Of a DNA stretch of 64,000 bases, positions 28,701-43,700 are shown piece by piece; position 1 is the stretch's first letter, and each line of letters starts with the position of its first letter. Below the pieces are notes generated by a model. That model saw only the letters and a list, made by a program, of their open reading frames with translations. It made no database searches and was not told the DNA's origin. This stretch comes from Phytophthora hibernalis (taxonomy: Eukaryota; Oomycota; Peronosporomycetes; Peronosporales; Peronosporaceae), in NCBI GenBank assembly GCA_012656075.1, contig JAAKBF010000378.1:124001-188000 (forward strand), given 5' to 3'. Both the position numbers and the translations under genes were made by a program.

Positions 28701-31700
28701 AGCACCACCGGACAAAGTCAGCGAGCCGCCCAAGTCATCCGAGCTGCTTCCGCCACTCACACTTATCAGCCCACCGACACCTGCAGCATCTCCGCCAGAC
28801 ACGCTCACCGACCCACTCGACTGCGCGGGCGATGCGCCAGACGCGATCGAAACAGCGCCAGACGAACCAGTTTCTACCGACCCGCTTGACAGCCATACTG
28901 CGCCACTCGCGGCTGTGCTCGCGCTGCCTTGGGAGGCAAGCGTCACCGACCCGCTCTCCGTCGACAAGCCGTCTCCGCTCATGACCGTCACGCTGCCGCC
29001 TGTCAACGACGAGGTGCCGCCCAACACGGACACAACGCCGCCCTCTCCTGTCGAGGAGGCACCGACCGATAACTCGATGGACCCCGCGCTAACGTCACCG
29101 AAGCCGCTACCAATACGAACGGAGCCACTGGACCACTGGACACACTGCTAGCGCTAGTGCGCACATTGATGTCGCCGCTCAGGCCGTCAGCCAAGGCGCT
29201 TGTCGCTATAGTCACGCTGCCACTGCTCGCGGTACCCCCGCCGCTCGTTAACAGCACCGATCCACCCACGGTCGCTGCAGACGACCCGCCATCGATCGAC
29301 ACGTCGCCTCCCAAACCCTGCGAGTTCGCAGACCCGATGATCTTCACCTTTGCGCCGCAGACGAGCTGTCTACACTGCCACCACGCAGCTCCACGTCGCT
29401 GCCCACATCCGTGTTGTCGCCCTGCATCAGGCTCAGGCTGCCGCCAGAACCGCTGCGGACATACACGCCGCTGCCAGCCACGCTGCTGCTGCTGCTGCTG
29501 GAGACACCGCTGGCAACAGTCACGTCACCGCCTGCGCCACTCCCAGACGAGCCGCCGGACACGCGAACAGCACCGCCAGACCCGCTCGATGTAGAAGAAC
29601 CGCCACGCACATCCATGGAGCCAGAAGACCCCGTCAGCGAATCGCCGCCGCTCACGAAGGCGCTTCCTCCCAGTCCCGCCGCACCGCTGGAACCGCCCGC
29701 CACGCTCACCACACCAGCGGTACCGCTCACGACAGACCCGCTAGCAACACGTATAGTTCCAGACACTGTGCCCGCAGCCTCGCCAGATACAAACGACACA
29801 TCACCAGACGTAGATCCAGCGCTCGCACCACCGCTCCCGATCGACACAATGCCGCTCGACACAATGCCAGCGCCGCTAGTCACAGACACCGCGCCTCCCG
29901 TCGAAGAGCTGCTAGCACCACCTGCCACAGACACACGGCCCGTCGCTGTAGCCGCAGCGCCAGCCTTCACCGACACGTCACCACTGCTGGCTGTCTCCGA
30001 AGACCCGGAAGACAAAGTCACCACGCCCGACGCCGCATCCACCGACGCTCCACTTCCGATCGTCGCAGACCCGCTCAAGGCGGCCCCGCTTGTAGAAGCA
30101 CCGCTCACTACGCTCACGTCGCCGCTGCCCAGCAGGCCGGCACCAGATGAAATGCCAACGTCGCCACCCACACCAGCTCGCTCGCGCCGCCGTCCAGAGA
30201 TAGGCCTCCTCCAGTAGCAGCACCCGTCGAGCTCGCGCCGCCAGACAAGGCAACCGCACCCGCAACGCCCGCAGACGCGTCCAGAGACCCGCCGCGCACG
30301 CTCACACCACCGCCTCCCACACTACTGTCCGTGCTAGCGCCAGAAACAATGTCCACCGTCCCACCGACGGCGCTGCGACGAACGCCGCTAGACAAACTCA
30401 CCACGCCGTCCTCGCCGGACGACACGGACACAGAGCCGCCGCGAGCGCTCGCGCTGCCAGTCGAACCGCCACGGATATCCACACCGCCAGCATCCGATGA
30501 GGGAGCGTAGCCGCTCGCCACCAACACAGAGCCGCTCGACGCGCTGGCGCTGTCACCAGACACGACAGACAGCAAACCGGACGCGCCAGAATCGGCTCCA
30601 CCCGTGCGGATGGCCACTTCGCCACTCATGCCCGAGCCGGTCGCAGCCGCACTGATCACCGTCACGCTGCCGCTGTCGCTATCTGCACTCGCCGCACCGC
30701 TTCCCAACGACGCAGAACCACCGACCGATGAGCCGCTGCTGCTTCCGCCACGCACCAATACCGACCCGCCGCGGGATGCAACACTAGACCCGCCAACCAC
30801 GTCCACCGACCCGGACGCGCTACTAGTAGAGTCGCCGCTGCCCACCGTCACGCTACCGGATACACTTCCGATAGAAGCACCGCTGATCACCCGCACGGAT
30901 CCGCTGGCATCAGCCGCAGAAGAACCCACCGCCACGCTGCCACTGACCGCGGACGCATCACTGCCGCTTCCACTGAGCACGGACACCGACCCACCATGCA
31001 CAACGCCAGAGCCGCCCTCCACAGACACCACGCCGCCGGCGTTGTCTCCCGCAGAGCTGCCGCCCTGTAACCGAACGGCGCCTGCCACTGCTCCCGTAGA
31101 AGAAGACGTCAGCAGCGATGAACCAGCCGTCAGAAGAACATCACCCGCCGCAGATTCTTCGCTGGAACCGCTGCGCACGGCGACATCGCCGCCGCCAGCC
31201 ACAGAAGACCCCACCGACAAGTTGATGCCTCCCGCCGAGTCAGTGCTGCCAGACGCCGAGCCGGTCGAGATCCTAACCCCGCCAGACGCCACGCCACCCA
31301 CGCTCAGCAGCCGCACATCACCGCTGCTGCTCGAGCCTTCTCCACTGCGCAACTCCAGTGTCGCGCCGCTTCCCGACGCACTCTCTCCGCCAGACAACGC
31401 CACGTCGCCTCCCGTCGCACCAGCACCACCGGACAAAGTCAGCGAGCCGCCCAAGTCATCCGAGCTGCTTCCGCCACTCACACTTATCAGCCCACCGACA
31501 CCTGCAGCATCTCCGCCAGACACGCTCACCGACCCACTCGACTGCGCGGGCGATGCGCCAGACGCGATCGAAACAGCGCCAGACGAACCAGTTTCTACCG
31601 ACCCGCTTGACAGCCATACTGCGCCACTCGCGGCTGTGCTCGCGCTGCCTTGGGAGGCAAGCGTCACCGACCCGCTCTCCGTCGACAAGCCGTCTCCGCT

Positions 31701-34700
31701 CATGACCGTCACGCTGCCGCCTGTCAACGACGAGGTGCCGCCCAACACGGACACAACGCCGCCCTCTCCTGTCGAGGAGGCACCGACCGATAACTCGATG
31801 GACCCCGCGCTAACGTCACCGAAGCCGCTACCAATACGAACGGAGCCACTGGACACACTGCTAGCGCTAGTGCGCACATTGATGTCGCCGCTCAGGCCGT
31901 CAGCCAAGGCGCTTGTCGCTATAGTCACGCTGCCACTGCTCGCGGTACCCCCGCCGCTCGTTAACAGCACCGATCCACCCACGGTCGCTGCAGACGACCC
32001 GCCATCGATCGACACGTCGCCTCCCAAACCCTGCGAGTTCGCAGACCCGATGATCTTCACCTTTTGCGCCGCAGACGAGCTGTCTACACTGCCACCACGC
32101 AGCTCCACGTCGCTGCCCACATCCGTGTTGTCGCCCTGCATCAGGCTCAGGCTGCCGCCAGAACCGCTGCGGACATACACGCCGCTGCCAGCCACGCTGC
32201 TGCTGCTGCTGGAGACACCGCTGGCAACAGTCACGTCACCGCCTGCGCCACTCCCAGACGAGCCGCCGGACACGCGAACAGCACCGCCAGACCCGCTCGA
32301 TGTAGAAGAACCGCCACGCACATCCATGGAGCCAGAAGACCCCGTCAGCGAATCGCCGCCGCTCACGAAGGCGCTTCCTCCCAGTCCCGCCGCACCGCTG
32401 GAACCGCCCGCCACGCTCACCGCACCAGCGGTACCGCTCACGACAGACCCGCTAGCAACACGTATAGTTCCAGACACTGTGCCCGCAGCCTCGCCAGATA
32501 CAAACGACACATCACCAGACGTAGATCCAGCGCTCGCACCACCGCTCCCGATCGACACAATGCCGCTCGACACAATGCCAGCGCCGCTAGTCACAGACAC
32601 CGCGCCTCCCGTCGAAGAGCTGCTAGCACCACCTGCCACAGACACACGGCCCGTCGCTGTAGCCGCAGCGCCAGCCTTCACCGACACGTCACCACTGCTG
32701 GCTGTCTCCGAAGACCCGGAAGACAAAGTCACCACGCCCGACGCCGCATCCACCGACGCTCCACTTCCGATCGTCGCAGACCCGCTCAAGGCGGCCCTGC
32801 TTGTAGAAGCACCGCTCACTACGCTCACGTCGCCGCTGCCCAGCAGGCCGGCACCAGATGAAATGCCAACGTCGCCACCCACACCAGCCTCGCTCGCGCC
32901 GCCGTCCAGAGATAGGCCTCCTCCAGTAGCAGCACCCGTCGAGCTCGCGCCGCCAGACAAGGCAACCGCACCCGCAACGCCCGCAGACGCGTCCAGAGAC
33001 CCGCCGCGCACGCTCACACCACCGCCTCCCACACTACTGTCCGTGCTAGCGCCAGAAACAATGTCCACCGTCCCACCGACGGCGCTGCGACGAACGCCGC
33101 TAGACAAACTCACCACGCCGTCCTCGCCGGACGACACGGACACAGAGCCGCCGCGAGCGCTCGCGCTGCCAGTCGAACCGCCACGGATATCCACACCGCC
33201 AGCATCCGATGAGGGAGCGTAGCCGCTCGCCACCAACACAGAGCCGCTCGACGCGCTGGCGCTGTCACCAGACACGACAGACAGCAAACCGGACGCGCCA
33301 GAATCGGCTCCACCCGTGCGGATGGCCACTTCGCCACTCATGCCCGAGCCGGTCGCAGCCGCACTGATCACCGTCACGCTGCCGCTGTCGCTATCTGCAC
33401 TCGCCGCACCGCTTCCCAACGACGCAGAACCACCGACCGATGAGCCGCTGCTGCTTCCGCCACGCACCAATACCGACCCGCCGCGGGATGCAACACTAGA
33501 CCCGCCAACCACGTCCACCGACCCGGACGCGCTACTAGTAGAGTCGCCGCTGCCCACCGTCACGCTACCGGATACACTTCCGATAGAAGCACCGCTGATC
33601 ACCCGCACGGATCCGCTGGCATCAGCCGCAGAAGAACCCACCGCCACGCTGCCACTGACCGCGGACGCATCACTGCCGCTTCCACTGAGCACGGACACCG
33701 ACCCACCATGCACAACGCCAGAGCCGCCCTCCACAGACACCACGCCGCCGGCGTTGTCTCCCGCAGAGCTGCCGCCCTGTAACCGAACGGCGCCTGCCAC
33801 TGCTCCCGTAGAAGAAGACGTCAGCAGCGATGAACCAGCCGTCAGAAGAACATCACCCGCCGCAGATTCTTCGCTGGAACCGCTGCGCACGGCGACATCG
33901 CCGCCGCCAGCCACAGAAGACCCCACCGACAAGTTGATGCCTCCCGCCGAGTCAGTGCTGCCAGACGCCGAGCCGGTCGAGATCCTAACCCCGCCAGACG
34001 CCACGCCACCCACGCTCAGCAGCCGCACATCACCGCTGCTGCTCGAGCCTTCTCCACTGCGCAACTCCAGTGTCGCGCCGCTTCCCGACGCACTCTCTCC
34101 GCCAGACAACGCCACGTCGCCTCCCGTCGCACCAGCACCACCGGACAAAGTCAGCGAGCCGCCCAAGTCATCCGAGCTGCTTCCGCCACTCACACTTATC
34201 AGCCCACCGACACCTGCAGCATCTCCGCCAGACACGCTCACCGACCCACTCGACTGCGCGGGCGATGCGCCAGACGCGATCGAAACAGCGCCAGACGAAC
34301 CAGTTTCTACCGACCCGCTTGACAGCCATACTGCGCCACTCGCGGCTGTGCTCGCGCTGCCTTGGGAGGCAAGCGTCACCGACCCGCTCTCCGTCGACAA
34401 GCCGTCTCCGCTCATGACCGTCACGCTGCCGCCTGTCAACGACGAGGTGCCGCCCAACACGGACACAACGCCGCCCTCTCCTGTCGAGGAGGCACCGACC
34501 GATAACTCGATGGACCCCGCGCTAACGTCACCGAAGCCGCTACCAATACGAACGGAGCCACTGGACACACTGCTAGCGCTAGTGCGCACATTGATGTCGC
34601 CGCTCAGGCCGTCAGCCAAGGCGCTTGTCGCTATAGTCACGCTGCCACTGCTCGCGGTACCCCCGCCGCTCGTTAACAGCACCGATCCACCCACGGTCGC

Positions 34701-37700
34701 TGCAGACGACCCGCCATCGATCGACACGTCGCCTCCCGAACCCTGCGAGTTCGCAGACCCGATGATCTTCACCTTTTGCGCCGCAGACGAGCTGTCTACA
34801 CTGCCACCACGCAGCTCCACGTCGCTGCCCACATCCGTGTTGTCGCCCTGCATCAGGCTCAGGCTGCCGCCAGAACCGCTGCGGACATACACGCCGCTGC
34901 CAGCCACGCTGCTGCTGCTGCTGCTGGAGACACCGCTGGCAACAGTCACGTCACCGCCTGCGCCACTCCCAGACGAGCCGCCGGACACGCGAACAGCACC
35001 GCCAGACCCGCTCGATGTAGAAGAACCGCCACGCACATCCATGGAGCCAGAAGACCCCGTCAGCGAATCGCCGCCGCTCACGAAGGCGCTTCCTCCCAGT
35101 CCCGCCGCACCGCTGGAACCGCCCGCCACGCTCACCGCACCAGCGGTACCGCTCACGACAGACCCGCTAGCAACACGTATAGTTCCAGACACTGTGCCCG
35201 CAGCCTCGCCAGATACAAACGACACATCACCAGACGTAGATCCAGCGCTCGCACCACCGCTCCCGATCGACACAATGCCGCTCGACACAATGCCAGCGCC
35301 GCTAGTCACAGACACCGCGCCTCCCGTCGAAGAGCTGCTAGCACCACCTGCCACAGACACACGGCCCGTCGCTGTAGCCGCAGCGCCAGCCTTCACCGAC
35401 ACGTCACCACTGCTGGCTGTCTCCGAAGACCCGGAAGACAAAGTCACCACGCCCGACGCCGCATCCACCGACGCTCCACTTCCGATCGTCGCAGACCCGC
35501 TCAAGGCGGCCCTGCTTAGAAGCACCGCTCACTACGCTCACGTCGCCGCTGCCCAGCAGGCCGGCACCAGATGAAATGCCAACGTCGCCACCCACACCAG
35601 CCTCGCTCGCGCCGCCGTCCAGAGATAGGCCTCCTCCAGTAGCAGCACCCGTCGAGCTCGCGCCGCCAGACAAGGCAACCGCACCCGCAACGCCCGCAGA
35701 CGCGTCCAGAGACCCGCCGCGCACGCTCACACCACCGCCTCCCACACTACTGTCCGTGCTAGCGCCAGAAACAATGTCCACCGTCCCACCGACGGCGCTG
35801 CGACGAACGCCGCTAGACAAACTCACCACGCCGTCCTCGCCGGACGACACGGACACAGAGCCGCCGCGAGCGCTCGCGCTGCCAGTCGAACCGCCACGGA
35901 TATCCACACCGCCAGCATCCGATGAGGGAGCATAGCCGCTCGCCACCAACACAGAGCCGCTCGACGCGCTGGCGCTGTCACCAGACACGACAGACAGCAA
36001 ACCGGACGCGCCAGAATCGGCTCCACCCGTGCGGATGGCCACTTCGCCACTCATGCCCGAGCCGGTCGCAGCCGCACTGATCACCGTCACGCTGCCGCTG
36101 TCGCTATCTGCACTCGCCGCACCGCTTCCCAACGACGCAGAACCACCGACCGATGAGCCGCTGCTGCTTCCGCCACGCACCAATACCGACCCGCCGCGGG
36201 ATGCAACACTAGACCCGCCAACCACGTCCACCGACCCGGACGCGCTACTAGTAGAGTCGCCGCTGCCCACCGTCACGCTACCGGATACACTTCCGATAGA
36301 AGCACCGCTGATCACCCGCACGGATCCGCTGGCATCAGCCGCAGAAGAACCCACCGCCACGCTGCCACTGACCGCGGACGCATCACTGCCGCTTCCACTG
36401 AGCACGGACACCGACCCACCATGCACAACGCCAGAGCCGCCCTCCACAGACACCACGCCGCCGGCGTTGTCTCCCGCAGAGCTGCCGCCCTGTAACCGAA
36501 CGGCGCCTGCCACTGCTCCCGTAGAAGAAGACGTCAGCAGCGATGAACCAGCCGTCAGAAGAACATCACCCGCCGCAGATTCTTCGCTGGAACCGCTGCG
36601 CACGGCGACATCGCCGCCGCCAGCCACAGAAGACCCCACCGACAAGTTGATGCCTCCCGCCGAGTCAGTGCTGCCAGACGCCGAGCCGGTCGAGATCCTA
36701 ACCCCGCCAGACGCCACGCCACCCACGCTCAGCAGCCGCACATCACCGCTGCTGCTCGAGCCTTCTCCACTGCGCAACTCCAGTGTCGCGCCGCTTCCCG
36801 ACGCACTCTCTCCGCCAGACAACGCCACGTCGCCTCCCGTCGCACCAGCACCACCGGACAAAGTCAGCGAGCCGCCCAAGTCATCCGAGCTGCTTCCGCC
36901 ACTCACACTTATCAGCCCACCGACACCTGCAGCATCTCCGCCAGACACGCTCACCGACCCACTCGACTGCGCGGGCGATGCGCCAGACGCGATCGAAACA
37001 GCGCCAGACGAACCAGTTTCTACCGACCCGCTTGACAGCCATACTGCGCCACTCGCGGCTGTGCTCGCGCTGCCTTGGGAGGCAAGCGTCACCGACCCGC
37101 TCTCCGTCGACAAGCCGTCTCCGCTCATGACCGTCACGCTGCCGCCTGTCAACGACGAGGTGCCGCCCAACACGGACACAACGCCGCCCTCTCCTGTCGA
37201 GGAGGCACCGACCGATAACTCGATGGACCCCGCGCTAACGTCACCGAAGCCGCTACCAATACGAACGGAGCCACTGGACACACTGCTAGCGCTAGTGCGC
37301 ACATTGATGTCGCCGCTCAGGCCGTCAGCCAAGGCGCTTGTCGCTATAGTCACGCTGCCACTGCTCGCGGTACCCCCGCCGCTCGTTAACAGCACCGATC
37401 CACCCACGGTCGCTGCAGACGACCCGCCATCGATCGACACGTCGCCTCCCAAACCCTGCGAGTTCGCAGACCCGATGATCTTCACCTTTTGCGCCGCAGA
37501 CGAGCTGTCTACACTGCCACCACGCAGCTCCACGTCGCTGCCCACATCCGTGTTGTCGCCCTGCATCAGGCTCAGGCTGCCGCCAGAACCGCTGCGGACA
37601 TACACGCCGCTGCCAGCCACGCTGCTGCTGCTGCTGCTGGAGACACCGCTGGCAACAGTCACGTCACCGCCTGCGCCACTCCCAGACGAGCCGCCGGACA

Positions 37701-40700
37701 CGCGAACAGCACCGCCAGACCCGCTCGATGTAGAAGAACCGCCACGCACATCCATGGAGCCAGAAGACCCCGTCAGCGAATCGCCGCCGCTCACGAGGGC
37801 GCTTCCTCCCAGTCCCGCCGCACCGCTGGAACCGCCCGCCACGCTCACCGCACCAGCGGTACCGCTCACGACAGACCCGCTAGCAACACGTATAGTTCCA
37901 GACACTGTGCCCGCAGCCTCGCCAGATACAAACGACACATCACCAGACGTAGATCCAGCGCTCGCACCACCGCTCCCGATCGACACAATGCCGCTCGACA
38001 CAATGCCAGCGCCGCTAGTCACAGACACCGCGCCTCCCGTCGAAGAGCTGCTAGCACCACCTGCCACAGACACACGGCCCGTCGCTGTAGCCGCAGCGCC
38101 AGCCTTCACCGACACGTCACCACTGCTGGCTGTCTCCGAAGACCCGGAAGACAAAGTCACCACGCCCGACGCCGCATCCACCGACGCTCCACTTCCGATC
38201 GTCGCAGACCCGCTCAAGGCGGCCCCGCTTGTAGAAGCACCGCTCACTACGCTCACGTCGCCGCTGCCCAGCAGGCCGGCACCAGATGAAATGCCAACGT
38301 CGCCACCCACACCAGCCTCGCTCGCGCCGCCGTCCAGAGATAGGCCTCCTCCAGTAGCAGCACCCGTCGAGCTCGCGCCGCCAGACAAGGCAACCGCACC
38401 CGCAACGCCCGCAGACGCGTCCAGAGACCCGCCGCGCACGCTCACACCACCGCCTCCCACACTACTGTCCGTGCTAGCGCCAGAAACAATGTCCACCGTC
38501 CCACCGACGGCGCTGCGACGAACGCCGCTAGACAAACTCACCACGCCGTCCTCGCCGGACGACACGGACACAGAGCCGCCGCGAGCGCTCGCACTGCCAG
38601 TCGAACCGCCACGGATATCCACACCGCCAGCATCCGATGAGGGAGCATAGCCGCTCGCCACCAACACAGAGCCGCTCGACGCGCTGGCGCTGTCACCAGA
38701 CACGACAGACAGCAAACCGGACGCGCCAGAATCGGCTCCACCCGTGCGGATGGCCACTTCGCCACTCATGCCCGAGCCGGTCGCAGCCGCACTGATCACC
38801 GTCACGCTGCCGCTGTCGCTATCTGCACTCGCCGCACCGCTTCCCAACGACGCAGAACCACCGACCGATGAGCCGCTGCTGCTTCCGCCACGCACCAATA
38901 CCGACCCGCCGCGGGATGCAACACTAGACCCGCCAACCACGTCCACCGACCCGGACGCGCTACTAGTAGAGTCGCCGCTGCCCACCGTCACGCTACCGGA
39001 TACACTTCCGATAGAAGCACCGCTGATCACCCGCACGGATCCGCTGGCATCAGCCGCAGAAGAACCCACCGCCACGCTGCCACTGACCGCGGACGCATCA
39101 CTGCCGCTTCCACTGAGCACGGACACCGACCCACCATGCACAACGCCAGAGCCGCCCTCCACAGACACCACGCCGCCGGCGTTGTCTCCCGCAGAGCTGC
39201 CGCCCTGTAACCGAACGGCGCCTGCCACTGCTCCCGTAGAAGAAGACGTCAGCAGCGATGAACCAGCCGTCAGAAGAACATCACCCGCCGCAGATTCTTC
39301 GCTGGAACCGCTGCGCACGGCGACATCGCCGCCGCCAGCCACAGAAGACCCCACCGACAAGTTGATGCCTCCCGCCGAGTCAGTGCTGCCAGACGCCGAG
39401 CCGGTCGAGATCCTAACCCCGCCAGACGCCACGCCACCCACGCTCAGCAGCCGCACATCACCGCTGCTGCTCGAGCCTTCTCCACTGCGCAACTCCAGTG
39501 TCGCGCCGCTTCCCGACGCACTCTCTCCGCCAGACAACGCCACGTCGCCTCCCGTCGCACCAGCACCACCGGACAAAGTCAGCGAGCCGCCCAAGTCATC
39601 CGAGCTGCTTCCGCCACTCACACTTATCAGCCCACCGACACCTGCAGCATCTCCGCCAGACACGCTCACCGACCCACTCGACTGCGCGGGCGATGCGCCA
39701 GACGCGATCGAAACAGCGCCAGACGAACCAGTTTCTACCGACCCGCTTGACAGCCATACTGCGCCACTCGCGGCTGTGCTCGCGCTGCCTTGGGAGGCAA
39801 GCGTCACCGACCCGCTCTCCGTCGACAAGCCGTCTCCGCTCATGACCGTCACGCTGCCGCCTGTCAACGACGAGGTGCCGCCCAGCACGGACACAACGCC
39901 GCCCTCTCCTGTCGAGGAGGCACCGACCGATAACTCGATGGACCCCGCGCTAACGTCACCGAAGCCGCTACCAATACGAACGGAGCCACTGGACACACTG
40001 CTAGCGCTAGTGCGCACATTGATGTCGCCGCTCAGGCCGTCAGCCAAGGCGCTTGTCGCTATAGTCACGCTGCCACTGCTCGCGGTACCCCGCCGCTCGT
40101 TAACAGCACCGATCCACCCACGGTCGCTGCAGACGACCCGCCATCGATCGACACGTCGCCTCCCAAACCCTGCGAGTTCGCAGACCCGATGATCTTCACC
40201 TTTTGCGCCGCAGACGAGCTGTCTACACTGCCACCACGCAGCTCCACGTCGCTGCCCACATCCGTGTTGTCGCCCTGCATCAGGCTCAGGCTGCCGCCAG
40301 AACCGCTGCGGACATACACGCCGCTGCCAGCCACGCTGCTGCTGCTGCTGCTGGAGACACCGCTGGCAACAGTCACGTCACCGCCTGCGCCACTCCCAGA
40401 CGAGCCGCCGGACACGCGAACAGCACCGCCAGACCCGCTCGATGTAGAAGAACCGCCACGCACATCCATGGAGCCAGAAGACCCCGTCAGCGAATCGCCG
40501 CCGCTCACGAGGGCGCTTCCTCCCAGTCCCGCCGCACCGCTGGAACCGCCCGCCACGCTCACCGCACCAGCGGTACCGCTCACGACAGACCCGCTAGCAA
40601 CACGTATAGTTCCAGACACTGTGCCCGCAGCCTCGCCAGATACAAACGACACATCACCAGACGTAGATCCAGCGCTCGCACCACCGCTCCCGATCGACAC

Positions 40701-43700
40701 AATGCCGCTCGACACAATGCCAGCGCCGCTAGTCACAGACACCGCGCCTCCCGTCGAAGAGCTGCTAGCACCACCTGCCACAGACACACGGCCCGCCGCT
40801 GTAGCCGCAGCGCCAGCCTTCACCGACACGTCACCACTGCTGGCTGTCTCCGAAGACCCGGAAGACAAAGTCACCACGCCCGACGCCGCATCCACCGACG
40901 CTCCACTTCCGATCGTCGCAGACCCGCTCAAGGCGGCCCCGCTTGTAGAAGCACCGCTCACTACGCTCACGTCGCCGCTGCCCAGCAGGCCGGCACCAGA
41001 TGAAATGCCAACGTCGCCACCCACACCAGCCTCGCTCGCGCCGCCGTCCAGAGATAGGCCTCCTCCAGTAGCAGCACCCGTCGAGCTCGCGCCGCCAGAC
41101 AAGGCAACCGCACCCGCAACGCCCGCAGACGCGTCCAGAGACCCGCCGCGCACGCTCACACCACCGCCTCCCACACTACTGTCCGTGCTAGCGCCAGAAA
41201 CAATGTCCACCGTCCCACCGACGGCGCTGCGACGAACGCCGCTAGACAAACTCACCACGCCGTCCTCGCCGGACGACACGGACACAGAGCCGCCGCGAGC
41301 GCTCGCACTGCCAGTCGAACCGCCACGGATATCCACACCGCCAGCATCCGATGAGGGAGCATAGCCGCTCGCCACCAACACAGAGCCGCTCGACGCGCTG
41401 GCGCTGTCACCAGACACGACAGACAGCAAACCGGACGCGCCAGAATCGGCTCCACCCGTGCGGATGGCCACTTCGCCACTCATGCCCGAGCCGGTCGCAG
41501 CCGCACTGATCACCGTCACGCTGCCGCTGTCGCTATCTGCACTCGCCGCACCGCTTCCCAACGACGCAGAACCACCGACCGATGAGCCGCTGCTGCTTCC
41601 GCCACGCACCAATACCGACCCGCCGCGGGATGCAACACTAGACCCGCCAACCACGTCCACCGACCCGGACGCGCTACTAGTAGAGTCGCCGCTGCCCACC
41701 GTCACGCTACCGGATACACTTCCGATAGAAGCACCGCTGATCACCCGCACGGATCCGCTGGCATCAGCCGCAGAAGAACCCACCGCCACGCTGCCACTGA
41801 CCGCGGACGCATCACTGCCGCTTCCACTGAGCACGGACACCGACCCACCATGCACAACGCCAGAGCCGCCCTCCACAGACACCACGCCGCCGGCGTTGTC
41901 TCCCGCAGAGCTGCCGCCCTGTAACCGAACGGCGCCTGCCACTGCTCCCGTAGAAGAAGACGTCAGCAGCGATGAACCAGCCGTCAGAAGAACATCACCC
42001 GCCGCAGATTCTTCGCTGGAACCGCTGCGCACGGCGACATCGCCGCCGCCAGCCACAGAAGACCCCACCGACAAGTTGATGCCTCCCGCCGAGTCAGTGC
42101 TGCCAGACGCCGAGCCGGTCGAGATCCTAACCCCGCCAGACGCCACGCCACCCACGCTCAGCAGCCGCACATCACCGCTGCTGCTCGAGCCTTCTCCACT
42201 GCGCAACTCCAGTGTCGCGCCGCTTCCCGACGCACTCTCTCCGCCAGACAACGCCACGTCGCCTCCCGTCGCACCAGCACCACCGGACAAAGTCAGCGAG
42301 CCGCCCAAGTCATCCGAGCTGCTTCCGCCACTCACACTTATCAGCCCACCGACACCTGCAGCATCTCCGCCAGACACGCTCACCGACCCACTCGACTGCG
42401 CGGGCGATGCGCCAGACGCGATCGAAACAGCGCCAGACGAACCAGTTTCTACCGACCCGCTTGACAGCCATACTGCGCCACTCGCGGCTGTGCTCGCGCT
42501 GCCTTGGGAGGCAAGCGTCACCGACCCGCTCTCCGTCGACAAGCCGTCTCCGCTCATGACCGTCACGCTGCCGCCTGTCAACGACGAGGTGCCGCCCAGC
42601 ACGGACACAACGCCGCCCTCTCCTGTCGAGGAGGCACCGACCGATAACTCGATGGACCCCGCGCTAACGTCACCGAAGCCGCTACCAATACGAACGGAGC
42701 CACTGGACACACTGCTAGCGCTAGTGCGCACATTGATGTCGCCGCTCAGGCCGTCAGCCAAGGCGCTTGTCGCTATAGTCACGCTGCCACTGCTCGCGGT
42801 ACCCCGCCGCTCGTTAACAGCACCGATCCACCCACGGTCGCTGCAGACGACCCGCCATCGATCGACACGTCGCCTCCCGAACCCTGCGAGTTCGCAGACC
42901 CGATGATCTTCACCTTTGCGCCGCAGACGAGCTGTCTACACTGCCACCACGCAGCTCCACGTCGCTGCCCACATCCGTGTTGTCGCCCTGCATCAGGCTC
43001 AGGCTGCCGCCAGAACCGCTGCGGACATACACGCCGCTGCCAGCCACGCTGCTGCTGCTGCTGCTGGAGACACCGCTGGCAACAGTCACGTCACCGCCTG
43101 CGCCACTCCCAGACGAGCCGCCGGACACGCGAACAGCACCGCCAGACCCGCTCGATGTAGAAGAACCGCCACGCACATCCATGGAGCCAGAAGACCCCGT
43201 CAGCGAATCGCCGCCGCTCACGAAGGCGCTTCCTCCCAGTCCCGCCGCACCGCTGGAACCGCCCGCCACGCTCACCGCACCAGCGGTACCGCTCACGACA
43301 GACCCGCTAGCAACACGTATAGTTCCAGACACTGTGCCCGCAGCCTCGCCAGATACAAACGACACATCACCAGACGTAGATCCAGCGCTCGCACCACCGC
43401 TCCCGATCGACACAATGCCGCTCGACACAATGCCAGCGCCGCTAGTCACAGACACCGCGCCTCCCGTCGAAGAGCTGCTAGCACCACCTGCCACAGACAC
43501 ACGGCCCGCGCTGTAGCCGCAGCGCCAGCCTTCACCGACACGTCACCACTGCTGGCTGTCTCCGAAGACCCGGAAGACAAAGTCACCACGCCCGACGCCG
43601 CATCCACCGACGCTCCACTTCCGATCGTCGCAGACCCGCTCAAGGCGGCCCTGCTTGTAGAAGCACCGCTCACTACGCTCACGTCGCCGCTGCCCAGCAG

